Shown: positions 1 to 11,360 of the stretch, piece by piece | How positions within the stretch are numbered: position 1 is the first letter of the stretch | Layout of the letters: each line of letters opens with the position of its first letter | Assembly: GCA_016719785.1 (NCBI GenBank) | Contig: JADJYJ010000031.1 | Location: forward strand, 124,001 to 188,000 | Direction of reading: 5' to 3' | Length of the DNA: 64,000 nt | DNA from: Candidatus Amarolinea dominans | Lineage (GTDB): Bacteria; Chloroflexota; Anaerolineae; SSC4; Amarolineaceae | The notes under the pieces: model-generated | Seen by the model: only the letters and a program-made list of their open reading frames with translations | Databases searched by the model: none | What the model was told of the DNA's origin: nothing | Made by a program: the position numbers and the translations under genes

Positions 1-193
1 GCTCAGTCGTGCAACGATGCCTGCCCTCTTGACCACATTCCGAGACGGTTTTTGTTACCCCAAGCTGACGGGGTACCCGCGAGCAGCGGCGCTCGCAACC
101 GCATCAGTGCAGTCGGTCCGCACCGTGGCCCGCGCAGCCACCGGGGGGACTCGTCCGAGTCACGTCTATCAACATGCACAGGAGATCAGAACC

Positions 194-1486
194 ATGTCAA
201 GCGCTACCGACAGCCGCACTCTGGGTTTCACCACCCGTCAACTGCACGCCGGGCTGACGCCCGACCCGACCACAGGCGCCCGCGCCCTGCCCATTTACCA
301 AACGACGTCGTACCAGTTCCGCGACGCGGACCATGCCGCACGTCTCTTTGCCCTGGAAGAAATGGGCAATATCTACACCCGCATCATGAACCCCACCACC
401 GATGTCTTCGAGCGCCGTATCGCCGACCTGGAGGGGGGCGTGGGCGCCCTGGCTTTCGCCTCCGGCCAGGCCGCAGAGACGGCTGCCATCCTGACCCTCT
501 GCGAAGCCGGCGATCATGTCGTCTCCAGCAGCACCTTGTACGGCGGCACCTATTCCCTGTTCGCGTACAGCCTGCGCAAGCTGGGCATCGAGTTTACGTT
601 TGTGAACGCGGCCGACCCGGAGAATTTCCGCCGCGCGGTGCGCCCCAACACCAAGCTCTTCTACGGCGAAACCCTGGGCAATCCGCAGATTGATGTCTTC
701 CCCTTCGAGGAAGTGGCCGCCATCGCGCATGAGGCGGGCGTGCCGCTGATCATTGACAGCACCTTCGCCACCCCCTATCTGTGCCGACCGTTCGATTGGG
801 GCGCCGATATTGTCGTCCACTCAACCACCAAGTTCATCGGGGGCCATGGCACCAGCATCGGTGGCGTCCTGGTGGACAGCGGCCGTTTCGACTGGGGCGC
901 CAGCGGGCGCTTCCGCAACTTCACCGAACCGGACCCAAGCTATCACGGCCTGATCTTCAACAACCTGGCCCCGGCCGCCTTCATTTTCAAGGCACGCCTG
1001 CAAGTGCTGCGCGACATGGGGGCCTGCCAGGCTCCGTTCAACGCCTGGCTCTTCGTGCAGGGGCTGGAGACGCTGAGCTTGCGCCTGGAACGTCATGTCG
1101 CCAATGCTCAGGCCGTGGCCGAATACCTGTGCGACCATCCCAAGGTCAGTTGGGTCAACTATCCCGGTCTGCCCGGCCATCCGTCGTATGAGCGCGCCAA
1201 GCGCTATCTGCCCAAAGGCCCGGGCGCCATCCTCGGCTTTGGCATCCAGGGCGGGCTTGCGTCCGGCCGGCGCTTCATCAACAGCCTGAAACTCTTCTCG
1301 CACCTGGCCAACGTCGGTGACGCCAAATCGCTGGCCATTCATCCGGCCACCACCACCCACCAGCAGCTCAGCGACGCGGAACAGCTCGCGGCCGGCGTCA
1401 CGCCTGACTTCGTGCGCCTGAGTGTGGGCATCGAGGACCTTGACGACCTGCTGTGGGACCTGGATCAGGCGTTGGCCGCGGCTTGA
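194..1486 (+). CDS. metY: O-acetylhomoserine sulfhydrylase (MetY)
   Basis: PLP-dependent enzyme of the Cys/Met metabolism family, predicted to make homocysteine from O-acetylhomoserine and sulfide in the cytoplasm. The 430-residue length is normal for MetY. The YxRxxNPT segment near residue 55 and the SxTKFxxGHG segment with the PLP-binding lysine near residue 210 are visible. I chose ATG 194 because a GGAG lies about 9 bases upstream and the family-like sequence begins there. The frame is open back to base 17, but that part (Arg/Ala-rich, unlike the family) is probably leader. First gene of a metY-metX-metW-aspartokinase set. The 193 bases upstream contain a 5-bp GACTC/GAGTC hairpin, but I could not fit a SAM riboswitch. 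A gamma-synthase or other close relative is possible but less likely, given metX next door. Confidence 0.93.
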   Translation: MSSATDSRTLGFTTRQLHAGLTPDPTTGARALPIYQTTSYQFRDADHAARLFALEEMGNIYTRIMNPTTDVFERRIADLEGGVGALAFASGQAAETAAILTLCEAGDHVVSSSTLYGGTYSLFAYSLRKLGIEFTFVNAADPENFRRAVRPNTKLFYGETLGNPQIDVFPFEEVAAIAHEAGVPLIIDSTFATPYLCRPFDWGADIVVHSTTKFIGGHGTSIGGVLVDSGRFDWGASGRFRNFTEPDPSYHGLIFNNLAPAAFIFKARLQVLRDMGACQAPFNAWLFVQGLETLSLRLERHVANAQAVAEYLCDHPKVSWVNYPGLPGHPSYERAKRYLPKGPGAILGFGIQGGLASGRRFINSLKLFSHLANVGDAKSLAIHPATTTHQQLSDAEQLAAGVTPDFVRLSVGIEDLDDLLWDLDQALAAA

Positions 1487-1499
1487 TTGGATTTTGTAG

Positions 1500-1638
1500 G
1501 TCCGGCCTCCTGGCCGGACGACGTTGGATGAGGGAAGCAAGCTCTGCGGCGGACGGCGTTGTCACGCCGGAGGCGTGACCTACGGGTTGGCATGTCACGC
1601 GGCGGACGGCGTTGTCACGCCGGAGGCGTGACCTACGG
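1500..1638. repeat. REP-like hairpins, including a 40-bp direct repeat
   Basis: The metY-metX gap holds three hairpins. At 1500-1519, GTCCGGCC and GGCCGGAC flank a 4-base loop. At 1546-1585 and 1599-1638 there are two identical 40-bp copies, 53 bp apart, each carrying an 8-bp stem (GTCACGCC/GGCGTGAC) around GGA. All three hairpins adjoin a GTAGG or CCTAC tag. The last copy ends 27 bases before the chosen metX start. None has a U-tract, so they are not obvious terminators; they resemble REP elements that may stabilise or attenuate the mRNA. Confidence 0.8.
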
Positions 1639-1665
1639 CTATCGGTTCACCGAAATGGTGCGAGA

Positions 1666-2835
1666 ATGGAACCAGAAACTATCGCGGTCGGCACAGCGGG
1701 CATCGTGCATGCTCAATTCGTTACCTTCGCGCAACCGCCGCACCCCATGCGGTTGGAGAGCGGGGTGGAGCTAGGGCCAATTACCCTGGCCTATGAGACG
1801 TATGGCACGCTCAACGCCGCGCGCACGAACGCCATCCTGGTGCTGCATGCCCTGAGCGGCGACGCGCATGCGGCCGGTTGCCTGGACACGGCGGATGGCC
1901 GCGTCGGCTGGTGGGACGACTGCATCGGGCCAGGCAAGGCCTTCGACACCGACCGCTTGTTCGTGATTTGTTCCAATGTGCTCGGCGGCTGCATGGGTTC
2001 CACCGGGCCGGCCTCCATCAACCCGGCCAGCGGACGCCCCTACGGCCTGCAATTCCCGGTCATCACCATCAGGGACATGGTGGAAGCCCAGCGCCATCTG
2101 CTCGATCACCTCGGCATCGAGCGGCTGCTGGCGGTGGTTGGCGGTTCCATGGGCGGCATGCAGGCGCTGCAATGGGCGGCCAGCTACCCGGAGCGCCTGC
2201 GCGCCTGCCTTCCCCTGGCAACCACCGCGCGCCTGTCGCCGCAGACCATCGCCTTGAGCGAAGTCGGGCGCCAGGCGATCTATCGCGACCCGGCCTGGTG
2301 TCAGGGCAACTATTACGACGGCCCGCGACCCGATGCGGGCCTGTCCCTGGCCCGTATGATCGGCCACATCACCTATCTGAGCGACCAATCCATGCAGCAG
2401 AAGTTCGGTCGCCGCCTGCAATCACGCCAGCACTACGGCTTCGACTTCGCGACGGAGTTCGCGGTGGAGAGCTACCTGGCGCACAACGGCGACGCGTTCA
2501 CCCGCCGCTTCGACGCCAACACCTATCTGTATGTGACGAAGGCGATGGACTATTTCGATCTGACAGACAACGGCGCCGGTGTCAATCGCACCCTGGCCGA
2601 GGCCTTCAGCGAGGCCAGGGATGTCTGTTTCCTGGTCGTCTCGTTCAAGTCGGACTGGCTCTATCCCTCGTATCAAGCGCAGGAGATCGTCAAGGCCCTC
2701 ACGCAGGTCGGCGCGGATGTCACCTCGTGTGACCTCGAATCAACCTGGGGACATGACGCCTTCTTGCTCGAAGTGGATACCATGACGCAACTGCTGCGCG
2801 ATTTCCTGCGCCGCGTCGAGCAGGAACAGCACTGA
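1666..2835 (+). CDS. metX: Homoserine O-acetyltransferase (MetX)
   Basis: Alpha/beta-hydrolase-fold acyltransferase that activates homoserine with an acetyl group from acetyl-CoA, the substrate-forming step for MetY. The nucleophile elbow GGSMGG lies near residue 145. The late Asp of the SDWLYP segment and the His of GHDAF near the C-terminus complete the Ser-Asp-His triad. At 389 residues the length is typical. The frame stays open upstream from a TTG at 1612, but that part is encoded by the repeat and is Arg-rich, so I start at ATG 1666. Succinyl-specific members exist in this family; the acetyl assignment follows from MetY and is an inference. Confidence 0.93.
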   Translation: MEPETIAVGTAGIVHAQFVTFAQPPHPMRLESGVELGPITLAYETYGTLNAARTNAILVLHALSGDAHAAGCLDTADGRVGWWDDCIGPGKAFDTDRLFVICSNVLGGCMGSTGPASINPASGRPYGLQFPVITIRDMVEAQRHLLDHLGIERLLAVVGGSMGGMQALQWAASYPERLRACLPLATTARLSPQTIALSEVGRQAIYRDPAWCQGNYYDGPRPDAGLSLARMIGHITYLSDQSMQQKFGRRLQSRQHYGFDFATEFAVESYLAHNGDAFTRRFDANTYLYVTKAMDYFDLTDNGAGVNRTLAEAFSEARDVCFLVVSFKSDWLYPSYQAQEIVKALTQVGADVTSCDLESTWGHDAFLLEVDTMTQLLRDFLRRVEQEQH

Positions 2836-2869
2836 TTGCAGGCGCCGGAATGCACACCGAAAGGGGATC

Positions 2870-3562
2870 ATGACCATGACTGTCCAGCTACCCTCTGTGG
2901 AAACCTTGCACGCAGGGCGCTATGCCCAAAACCCCGGTCAGACCACGGACCGCGCGCAGGCGCAGCCTCGTCTGCGGCCCGACCTGCGCGTGATCGCCGA
3001 TTTGATTGCGCCCGGCAGTCGCGTGTTCGACATTGGCTGCGGCAATGGCGATCTGCTCGCCTTTCTCAAGGCCGAGCGCCAGGTCATCGGCCGCGGGCTG
3101 GAGCTGTCCGAAAGCGGTATGCTGACCTGCGTGCGCCGCGGGCTGAGCGTGCGCCAGGGCAATCTGGAGACCAGCCTGCCTGATTATCCAGATCACGCCT
3201 TTGATTATGTCGTGTTGAGCCAGACGATCCCCTTCGTGGATGATCCGGCCCACACGTTGGCCGAAATCGTGCGTGTGGGCGAGCGCAGCCTGGTCAGTTT
3301 TGCCAACTGGGGCCATTGGCGCAGTCGCCTCAGCCTGCTGCTGACCGGGCGCATGCCCGCGGCGCCCACCGATCTGCAGCCCTGGCACGCCTCGCCGCGC
3401 GCCCGCGCCCTGACGATCCGCGATTTCACGGAGTTCTGCGCCAGTCAGCGTATTCGCGTGCTCAATGTGCGCTTCCTGGCCGGGAAACATGCGCGGCCAA
3501 TCACCTGGGCGAGCAACCTGCTGGCGACTGTGGCGGTGTTCGAACTGACGCGATGGGAGTAA
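2870..3562 (+). CDS. metW: Methionine biosynthesis protein MetW
   Basis: Class I SAM-dependent methyltransferase-like protein of the MetW family, which is usually encoded next to metX and is thought to support or regulate homoserine acetylation. Motif I (DIGCGNGD) lies near residue 55. The sequence then follows MetW through the SQTIPFVDDP and SFANWGHW segments. At 230 residues it is slightly longer than many MetW (about 200), mainly through about 30 N-terminal residues. It follows metX after 34 bases and precedes the aspartokinase by 7 bases, consistent with one operon. The exact biochemical role of MetW is not settled. Confidence 0.92.
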   Translation: MTMTVQLPSVETLHAGRYAQNPGQTTDRAQAQPRLRPDLRVIADLIAPGSRVFDIGCGNGDLLAFLKAERQVIGRGLELSESGMLTCVRRGLSVRQGNLETSLPDYPDHAFDYVVLSQTIPFVDDPAHTLAEIVRVGERSLVSFANWGHWRSRLSLLLTGRMPAAPTDLQPWHASPRARALTIRDFTEFCASQRIRVLNVRFLAGKHARPITWASNLLATVAVFELTRWE

Positions 3563-3569
3563 AGAAATT

Positions 3570-4997
3570 ATGTTAGTGTTGAAATTCGGCGGTACGTCCG
3601 TGGGGAGCGCCGATGCGTTTAGCCAGGTGGCTCACATTGTGGCGCAGGCGCGGACGCGGGATCCGCAGGTTGTCGTTGTGACCTCGGCCATGAGCGGGGT
3701 GACGAACACGTTGATTGCCGCGGCGCAGGCGGCGGCGGGCGGGCAGGAGGAAGGCTATCGCGAGGCGCGGGTTGCGCTGCTGGTCAAACACCAGGTGGTG
3801 GCCGGCCAACTGGTGGCCGATGGTGTGGAGCGGGCGGCGCTGGGGCGTCTGTTCGATGAGCGCCTGCGCAGCTTCGAACGCCTGTGTCGCAGCATTGCGG
3901 TGCTGGGCGAACTGACCAACCGCGGGCTGGATGTGGTTTCCGGCCTGGGCGAGCGCCTGGCCGCGCCGCTGCTGGCGGCCGTGCTGCGCAGCCAGGGCGT
4001 CCATGCCGAGGCCATTGATGCGACCGAGGTGCTGGTGACCGACAACAGCTTCGGCGCCGCCAGCCCCTTGCTGGCCGAGACACGCATGCACTGCCAGGAG
4101 CGCCTGCGGCCGCTGCTGGAAGGGGGCGTGGTGCCGGTCCTCACCGGGTTCATCGGCGCCACCGCGCAGGGGATTCCAACTACCCTGGGCCGCGGCGGCT
4201 CGGACTATTCGGCCGCCATCTTCGGCGCGGTGCTCGACGCCGATGAAGTGCAAATCTGGACCGATGTCAACGGCGTGCTCACGGCCGATCCGCGCATCGT
4301 GCCGGAAGCGCGGACTCTGCCGGAACTCTCCTACAGCGAGGCGGCCGAGCTCTCGTACTTTGGCGCCAAAGTGCTGCACCCCAAGACGATTCTGCCGGCC
4401 ATCGAACGCGGAATTCGCCTGCGCGTGCTCAACACCTTCAACCCGGAGCACCCCGGCACCTGTATCGTCAAGGAACTGACAGAGACCGGGCGCAAACTCG
4501 GCGCGGTTAAAGCCATTACTGCCATCAAGAACCTGACCCTGGTCAACGTGGCCGGCAAGGGCATGATGGGCGTGCCTGGCATCGCGGCGCGCACCTTTGC
4601 CGCGGTGGCGCGTGCGGGCGCCAACGTCCTGATGATCTCGCAGTCGTCGTCGGAGCAGAGCATTACGTTCGTCGTGCCGCAGAGTGATGCGCCGACCGTG
4701 CTCGATGACCTGCGCCATGACCTGGCGCGGGAGTTGGCACAGCACTGGGTGGATGCGGTGACCGGCCGCGATGACATCGTCATCGTGGCGGTGGTGGGCG
4801 CGGAGATGGCCGGCACACCGGGCATCGCGGCGCGGGTATTTGGCGCCCTAGGCGAGGCGCACGTCAACGTGATCGCCATTGCGCAGGGGTCATCGGAGGT
4901 CAACATCTCGCTGGTCGTGCTGGTCGGTGATGCCGACACGGCTGTGCGTCGCATCCACGCGGCCTTTGCCCTGGATAGGCTGGGTGAAAACCTGTAA
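3570..4997 (+). CDS. lysC: Aspartate kinase
   Basis: First enzyme of the aspartate pathway, phosphorylating aspartate to supply homoserine, and so methionine, threonine and lysine. The N-terminal amino-acid kinase domain begins with KFGGTSVG at residue 5. The C-terminal part (about 310-475) carries two ACT domains that normally bind feedback inhibitors. At 475 residues with no homoserine dehydrogenase domain, it is monofunctional. Its position after metW suggests it serves methionine synthesis. Which amino acid inhibits it cannot be read from the sequence; thrA- or lysC-type naming is a convention. It is convergent with the next gene, with 7 bases between them and no visible terminator. Confidence 0.93.
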   Translation: MLVLKFGGTSVGSADAFSQVAHIVAQARTRDPQVVVVTSAMSGVTNTLIAAAQAAAGGQEEGYREARVALLVKHQVVAGQLVADGVERAALGRLFDERLRSFERLCRSIAVLGELTNRGLDVVSGLGERLAAPLLAAVLRSQGVHAEAIDATEVLVTDNSFGAASPLLAETRMHCQERLRPLLEGGVVPVLTGFIGATAQGIPTTLGRGGSDYSAAIFGAVLDADEVQIWTDVNGVLTADPRIVPEARTLPELSYSEAAELSYFGAKVLHPKTILPAIERGIRLRVLNTFNPEHPGTCIVKELTETGRKLGAVKAITAIKNLTLVNVAGKGMMGVPGIAARTFAAVARAGANVLMISQSSSEQSITFVVPQSDAPTVLDDLRHDLARELAQHWVDAVTGRDDIVIVAVVGAEMAGTPGIAARVFGALGEAHVNVIAIAQGSSEVNISLVVLVGDADTAVRRIHAAFALDRLGENL

Positions 4998-5004
4998 GCC
5001 AGGG

Positions 5005-8426
<3,422 letters not shown>

Positions 8427-8430
<4 letters not shown>

Positions 8431-9029
8431 CCCAGCCCCTCCACTGCTTCGATCAGACGATCGAGCGAAGCCACCCCCAGAATGATGACCAGGTAACCGC
8501 TGACCGCGCTGTCGCGCAGGCGGAAATTGGTGAAGACGATGAGGGTGTAGCGCAGCTCATCCGCGCCGATCAACAAGGAGTTGAGCAGCGTGTTGAGCGA
8601 ATCGAGATGCAGCCGCGGCACAGCAAACGAGATGTGCGACTGCAGCATGTTGCCGAAGGTGCTCAAACAGGTGTTGAGAATGATGTTGCCCACCTCGGTG
8701 AGCGCCTCCCGGTCCGAGGCGTCGAGCCGGTGCGTCTGCGGCCGATCGTCCATCAGCAGGCTGACCAATGTCACCGCGCCTTCGTAGCTGAGCACCAGCA
8801 TGGCGTCTCCGGCCACCTGACCGCCGAAGATCTGATGAACCGTGGCAATGTCGCCGCTGACAAAGCCATCGAGGGCCTGACGCAGTTGATCGAGCGGGGT
8901 GATTGTCACGCGGGGCACGTCGAGCAGAACGCGCTGTCCGGTTAGTTCAGACAGAGCAGCCGCGGCTCGACCAAAGCCAATGTTGATCAGTTCAACCAGG
9001 GCATCCTCTTGTTGCGCCGTGAGATTCAC
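8427..9029 (-). CDS. cheC: CheC-type CheY-P phosphatase
   Basis: CheC/CheX/FliY-family protein of 200 residues, predicted to dephosphorylate CheY-like receivers. Both family half-sites are present. The first has Asp9, Glu13, Asn16 and Pro39 with exact consensus spacing. The second carries ExxN and a Pro at the same spacing near residues 113-139, with Glu instead of Asp/Ser at the first position. Both active sites therefore look intact. Its start overlaps the end of the upstream receiver gene by 4 bases (ATGA), so the phosphatase and its likely substrate are translationally coupled. No cheD is visible, so regulation of CheC by CheD would have to come from elsewhere. Confidence 0.9.
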
Positions 9030-9394
9030 ACATCACCTCCAGAAAGTGCAGCATCCACTGCGTTCAGCACGGCAGCCTGGGTAAAGGGCTTGCCCACGAA
9101 ACCGACGGCGCCCGCAGCCAACGCCATGCCTTGCGTGGAGTCCTGGATGTCGGCCGAGCCGATCAGGACGCGCGCGCGGGGGTCGAGCCGGCGCAATTGC
9201 GTCAGCACTTCCATGCCAGCCATCTCTCGCATATTGAGATCGAGAATCGTCAGGTCCGGTTTTTGCAGGAAGTGGCATTCGAGCGCAGTCATGCCATCGC
9301 CGGCTTCGATGATCTCGTAACCGGCCGGCTCGAGGATCGAACGCAGAATGCGTCGTGAAAGATTCGAATCGTCAACAATCAAGATACGCGCCAT
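9026..9394 (-). CDS. cheY: CheY-like stand-alone response regulator
   Basis: Single receiver domain of 122 residues with no output domain. The acidic pair VDD lies near residue 7, the phospho-acceptor Asp in ILDLNM near residue 52, and the conserved Lys in GKPF near residue 103. ATG 9394 is preferred over a frame open to 9409 because the receiver begins directly there and a GAGG lies about 10 bases upstream. It sits between cheB and cheC and overlaps cheC by 4 bases, so it is the best candidate for the chemosensory output receiver. The target is unknown, as no flagellar switch genes are visible. Confidence 0.9.
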   Translation of the reverse strand: MARILIVDDSNLSRRILRSILEPAGYEIIEAGDGMTALECHFLQKPDLTILDLNMREMAGMEVLTQLRRLDPRARVLIGSADIQDSTQGMALAAGAVGFVGKPFTQAAVLNAVDAALSGGDV

Positions 9395-9421
9395 TGTGAT
9401 TTGCCTCATTGCCTCATTGGC

Positions 9422-10471
9422 TCAGATCATGTCCAGGATGGTTTGAGCCATCATTTCCAGGGGAACGCTGCGATCGCTGAGGCCGGCTTCGACCACCGAG
9501 CGCGGCATCCCATAAACTACACAGCTCTCTTCGGCTTCGGTCAGTATTATACCACCCTGGGCCTTGATCCAGGCCGCGCCCTGACGGCCATCGGCGCCCA
9601 TGCCGGTCATCACCACGCCCAGGGTGCGGCTGCCGAAGACCGCGGCCGCAGACTGAAAGAGCACATCAACGGCCGGCCGGTGCGGGGTGTCGAAGGGGCG
9701 CGCATCGAGGTGTGCGAAAACCTGCCCGTCCTGGCCGCGCTGCAGGTGGAGATGGCGGCCGGCCGGCGCCAACAGGGCCGTGCCAGGCACGAGCAAATCG
9801 CCCTCCTGGGCTTCGCGCACATGCAGCGCGGTCGTTTCATCCAATTTGCGTGCGTACATCTCGGTGTAGCCGACCGGCATGTGCATGACCATCGCAATGG
9901 GGACAGGGAAATCGGCCGGGAATTGCGGAATGAGCACCTTCAGCGCGTACGGCCCGCCGGTGGAGATGCCCAGGACCACCACATCGGCCTGGTTGCGGCG
10001 CGCGCGCGGCGTGGGCGACGAAATGGGCGCCGTGGCAGCAACGCTGGCGACCGGACGTTTTTGCACCAGGTTGACTGCGGCGACCGCCTTGACCTTCTCG
10101 ATCAGTTCATCGGCAATCTCGTAGATGCGATCGGTGGCCAGGGCCGTTGGCTTCTGCAAGAAATCAACCGCGCCGGCATCGAGCGCGGTCAGGGCGGCTT
10201 CGCCGCTCTCGCTGGCAATGCTGACCACGAGCACCGGCACGGGCCGGCGTGCCATTTGCGTGCGCAGGTAGGTGATGCCATCCATCACCGGCATGATGAG
10301 GTCCAGCGTCACCACATCAGGCTGCAGTTGTGCCGTCAACTCCAGGGCTTCTGCGCCGTCGTGCGCCGTTCCCACCACCTCGATGAAGGGGCTGCGGGCC
10401 AGCATCTGCTTCACCACCTTGCGGACGTAGGCCGAGTCGTCTACGACCAGCACGCGTATCACTCGATCCAT
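9422..10471 (-). CDS. cheB: Protein-glutamate methylesterase CheB
   Basis: Chemoreceptor methylesterase/deamidase of 349 residues. The N-terminal receiver (1-125) has VVDDS and a TLDLIMP phospho-Asp. The C-terminal esterase domain (about 165-345) has GISTGGP with the catalytic Ser, a His in the MHMPVGYT segment, and the late GMGADG loop with the catalytic Asp. ATG 10471 has GGAGG about 9 bases upstream; sequence upstream in frame is not CheB-like. It opposes the adjacent CheR in setting methylation of the local MCP. The domain between receiver and esterase is short (about 40 residues). Confidence 0.94.
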   Translation of the reverse strand: MDRVIRVLVVDDSAYVRKVVKQMLARSPFIEVVGTAHDGAEALELTAQLQPDVVTLDLIMPVMDGITYLRTQMARRPVPVLVVSIASESGEAALTALDAGAVDFLQKPTALATDRIYEIADELIEKVKAVAAVNLVQKRPVASVAATAPISSPTPRARRNQADVVVLGISTGGPYALKVLIPQFPADFPVPIAMVMHMPVGYTEMYARKLDETTALHVREAQEGDLLVPGTALLAPAGRHLHLQRGQDGQVFAHLDARPFDTPHRPAVDVLFQSAAAVFGSRTLGVVMTGMGADGRQGAAWIKAQGGIILTEAEESCVVYGMPRSVVEAGLSDRSVPLEMMAQTILDMI

Positions 10472-10517
10472 GTTGTCTGTTCCTCCCTGTTCTGAGCTTT
10501 CCCAGGTCATCTGCGCC

Positions 10518-11351
10518 TTAGCGCTTGACATAGACAAATGTGTTGCCGATGTCCTCCAATTCGAAGCGAGTGCCCAGGCGCAACAACGACTCCGAAGTGC
10601 CGACGAAGAGATAGCCCGGCGACGGCATCAGCCGATAGAACGTGTTGACCACTTTGGCGGTTGCCGCGTCCGAGAAATAGATAAAAACGTTACGACAAAA
10701 GATGATATCAGCCGTTGCCAGCGCGGCCACATCAGCTTCCACCGTCAGGTTGGCTGTTTGCCACGACACCGCACGCAGGATCTGCGGCGCCACACACCAA
10801 CCGCTGCCGTTCGGTTCGAAGTATTTGGCCTGCAGCGCCGGCGGCAGCGCCCGAAATGAACGTTCGCGAAAGACCCCCGCCCGCGCCTTGTCCAGCAGCG
10901 CCTCGCTGGCGTCACTGGCGCGAATCTCGATCGGCAGACGCTCCATCCAGCCGGCTTCGGTCAGGGCCAGGGCCAGGGTCAGCGGCTCCTCGCCGCTGGC
11001 GCAGGCTGCGCTCCAAATGCGCAGCGGCCGCCCCTGCTGCGCCAGGGCGGGCACAACCACATTCACCAGGGCATTGATATGATCGGCCTCGCGCCAGAAA
11101 TAGGTCTCCGGCACCGCCAATGCGTTCATGAGACGCCGCCACTCGCCCGCGCGCGCCGTATCATACTTGAGCAAATAGTAGTAATCAATGAATGATTCAA
11201 AGCCGCAATCCACCACGCGCGGCGACAGCTTGTCGGCCAATAGCTCGCGCCTGTCAGACCCGAAGAAAAGCCCCGTGCGCTCATGAATGAGGTCACGTAG
11301 TAAGATAAAGGTGTTTTCGGCCAATCCCAGGGTTTCAGCATAGAATCGCAT
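10518..11351 (-). CDS. cheR: Chemotaxis methyltransferase CheR
   Basis: SAM-dependent methyltransferase for glutamates on the chemoreceptor, 277 residues. The helical N-terminal CheR domain covers about 1-75. The catalytic domain shows the FWRE segment near 90, SAM motif I (SAACASGEEP) near 115, and the later IIFCRNVFIYF segment. No C-terminal TPR or pentapeptide-binding extension is present. It lies 9 bases from the upstream PAS-HEAT gene and 46 bases from cheB. The local MCP has the matching adaptation context, but its methylation sites were not assigned. Confidence 0.94.
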   Translation of the reverse strand: MRFYAETLGLAENTFILLRDLIHERTGLFFGSDRRELLADKLSPRVVDCGFESFIDYYYLLKYDTARAGEWRRLMNALAVPETYFWREADHINALVNVVVPALAQQGRPLRIWSAACASGEEPLTLALALTEAGWMERLPIEIRASDASEALLDKARAGVFRERSFRALPPALQAKYFEPNGSGWCVAPQILRAVSWQTANLTVEADVAALATADIIFCRNVFIYFSDAATAKVVNTFYRLMPSPGYLFVGTSESLLRLGTRFELEDIGNTFVYVKR

Positions 11352-11360
11352 AGGTACCCG

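Noticed and set aside
29..57. Promoter TTGACC-17-TTGTTA before metY
   Set aside because: The -10 half matches the consensus at too few positions.
1..193. SAM riboswitch before metY
   Set aside because: Only one small hairpin was found; the conserved core sequences of SAM-I, SAM-II or SAM-IV could not be fitted.
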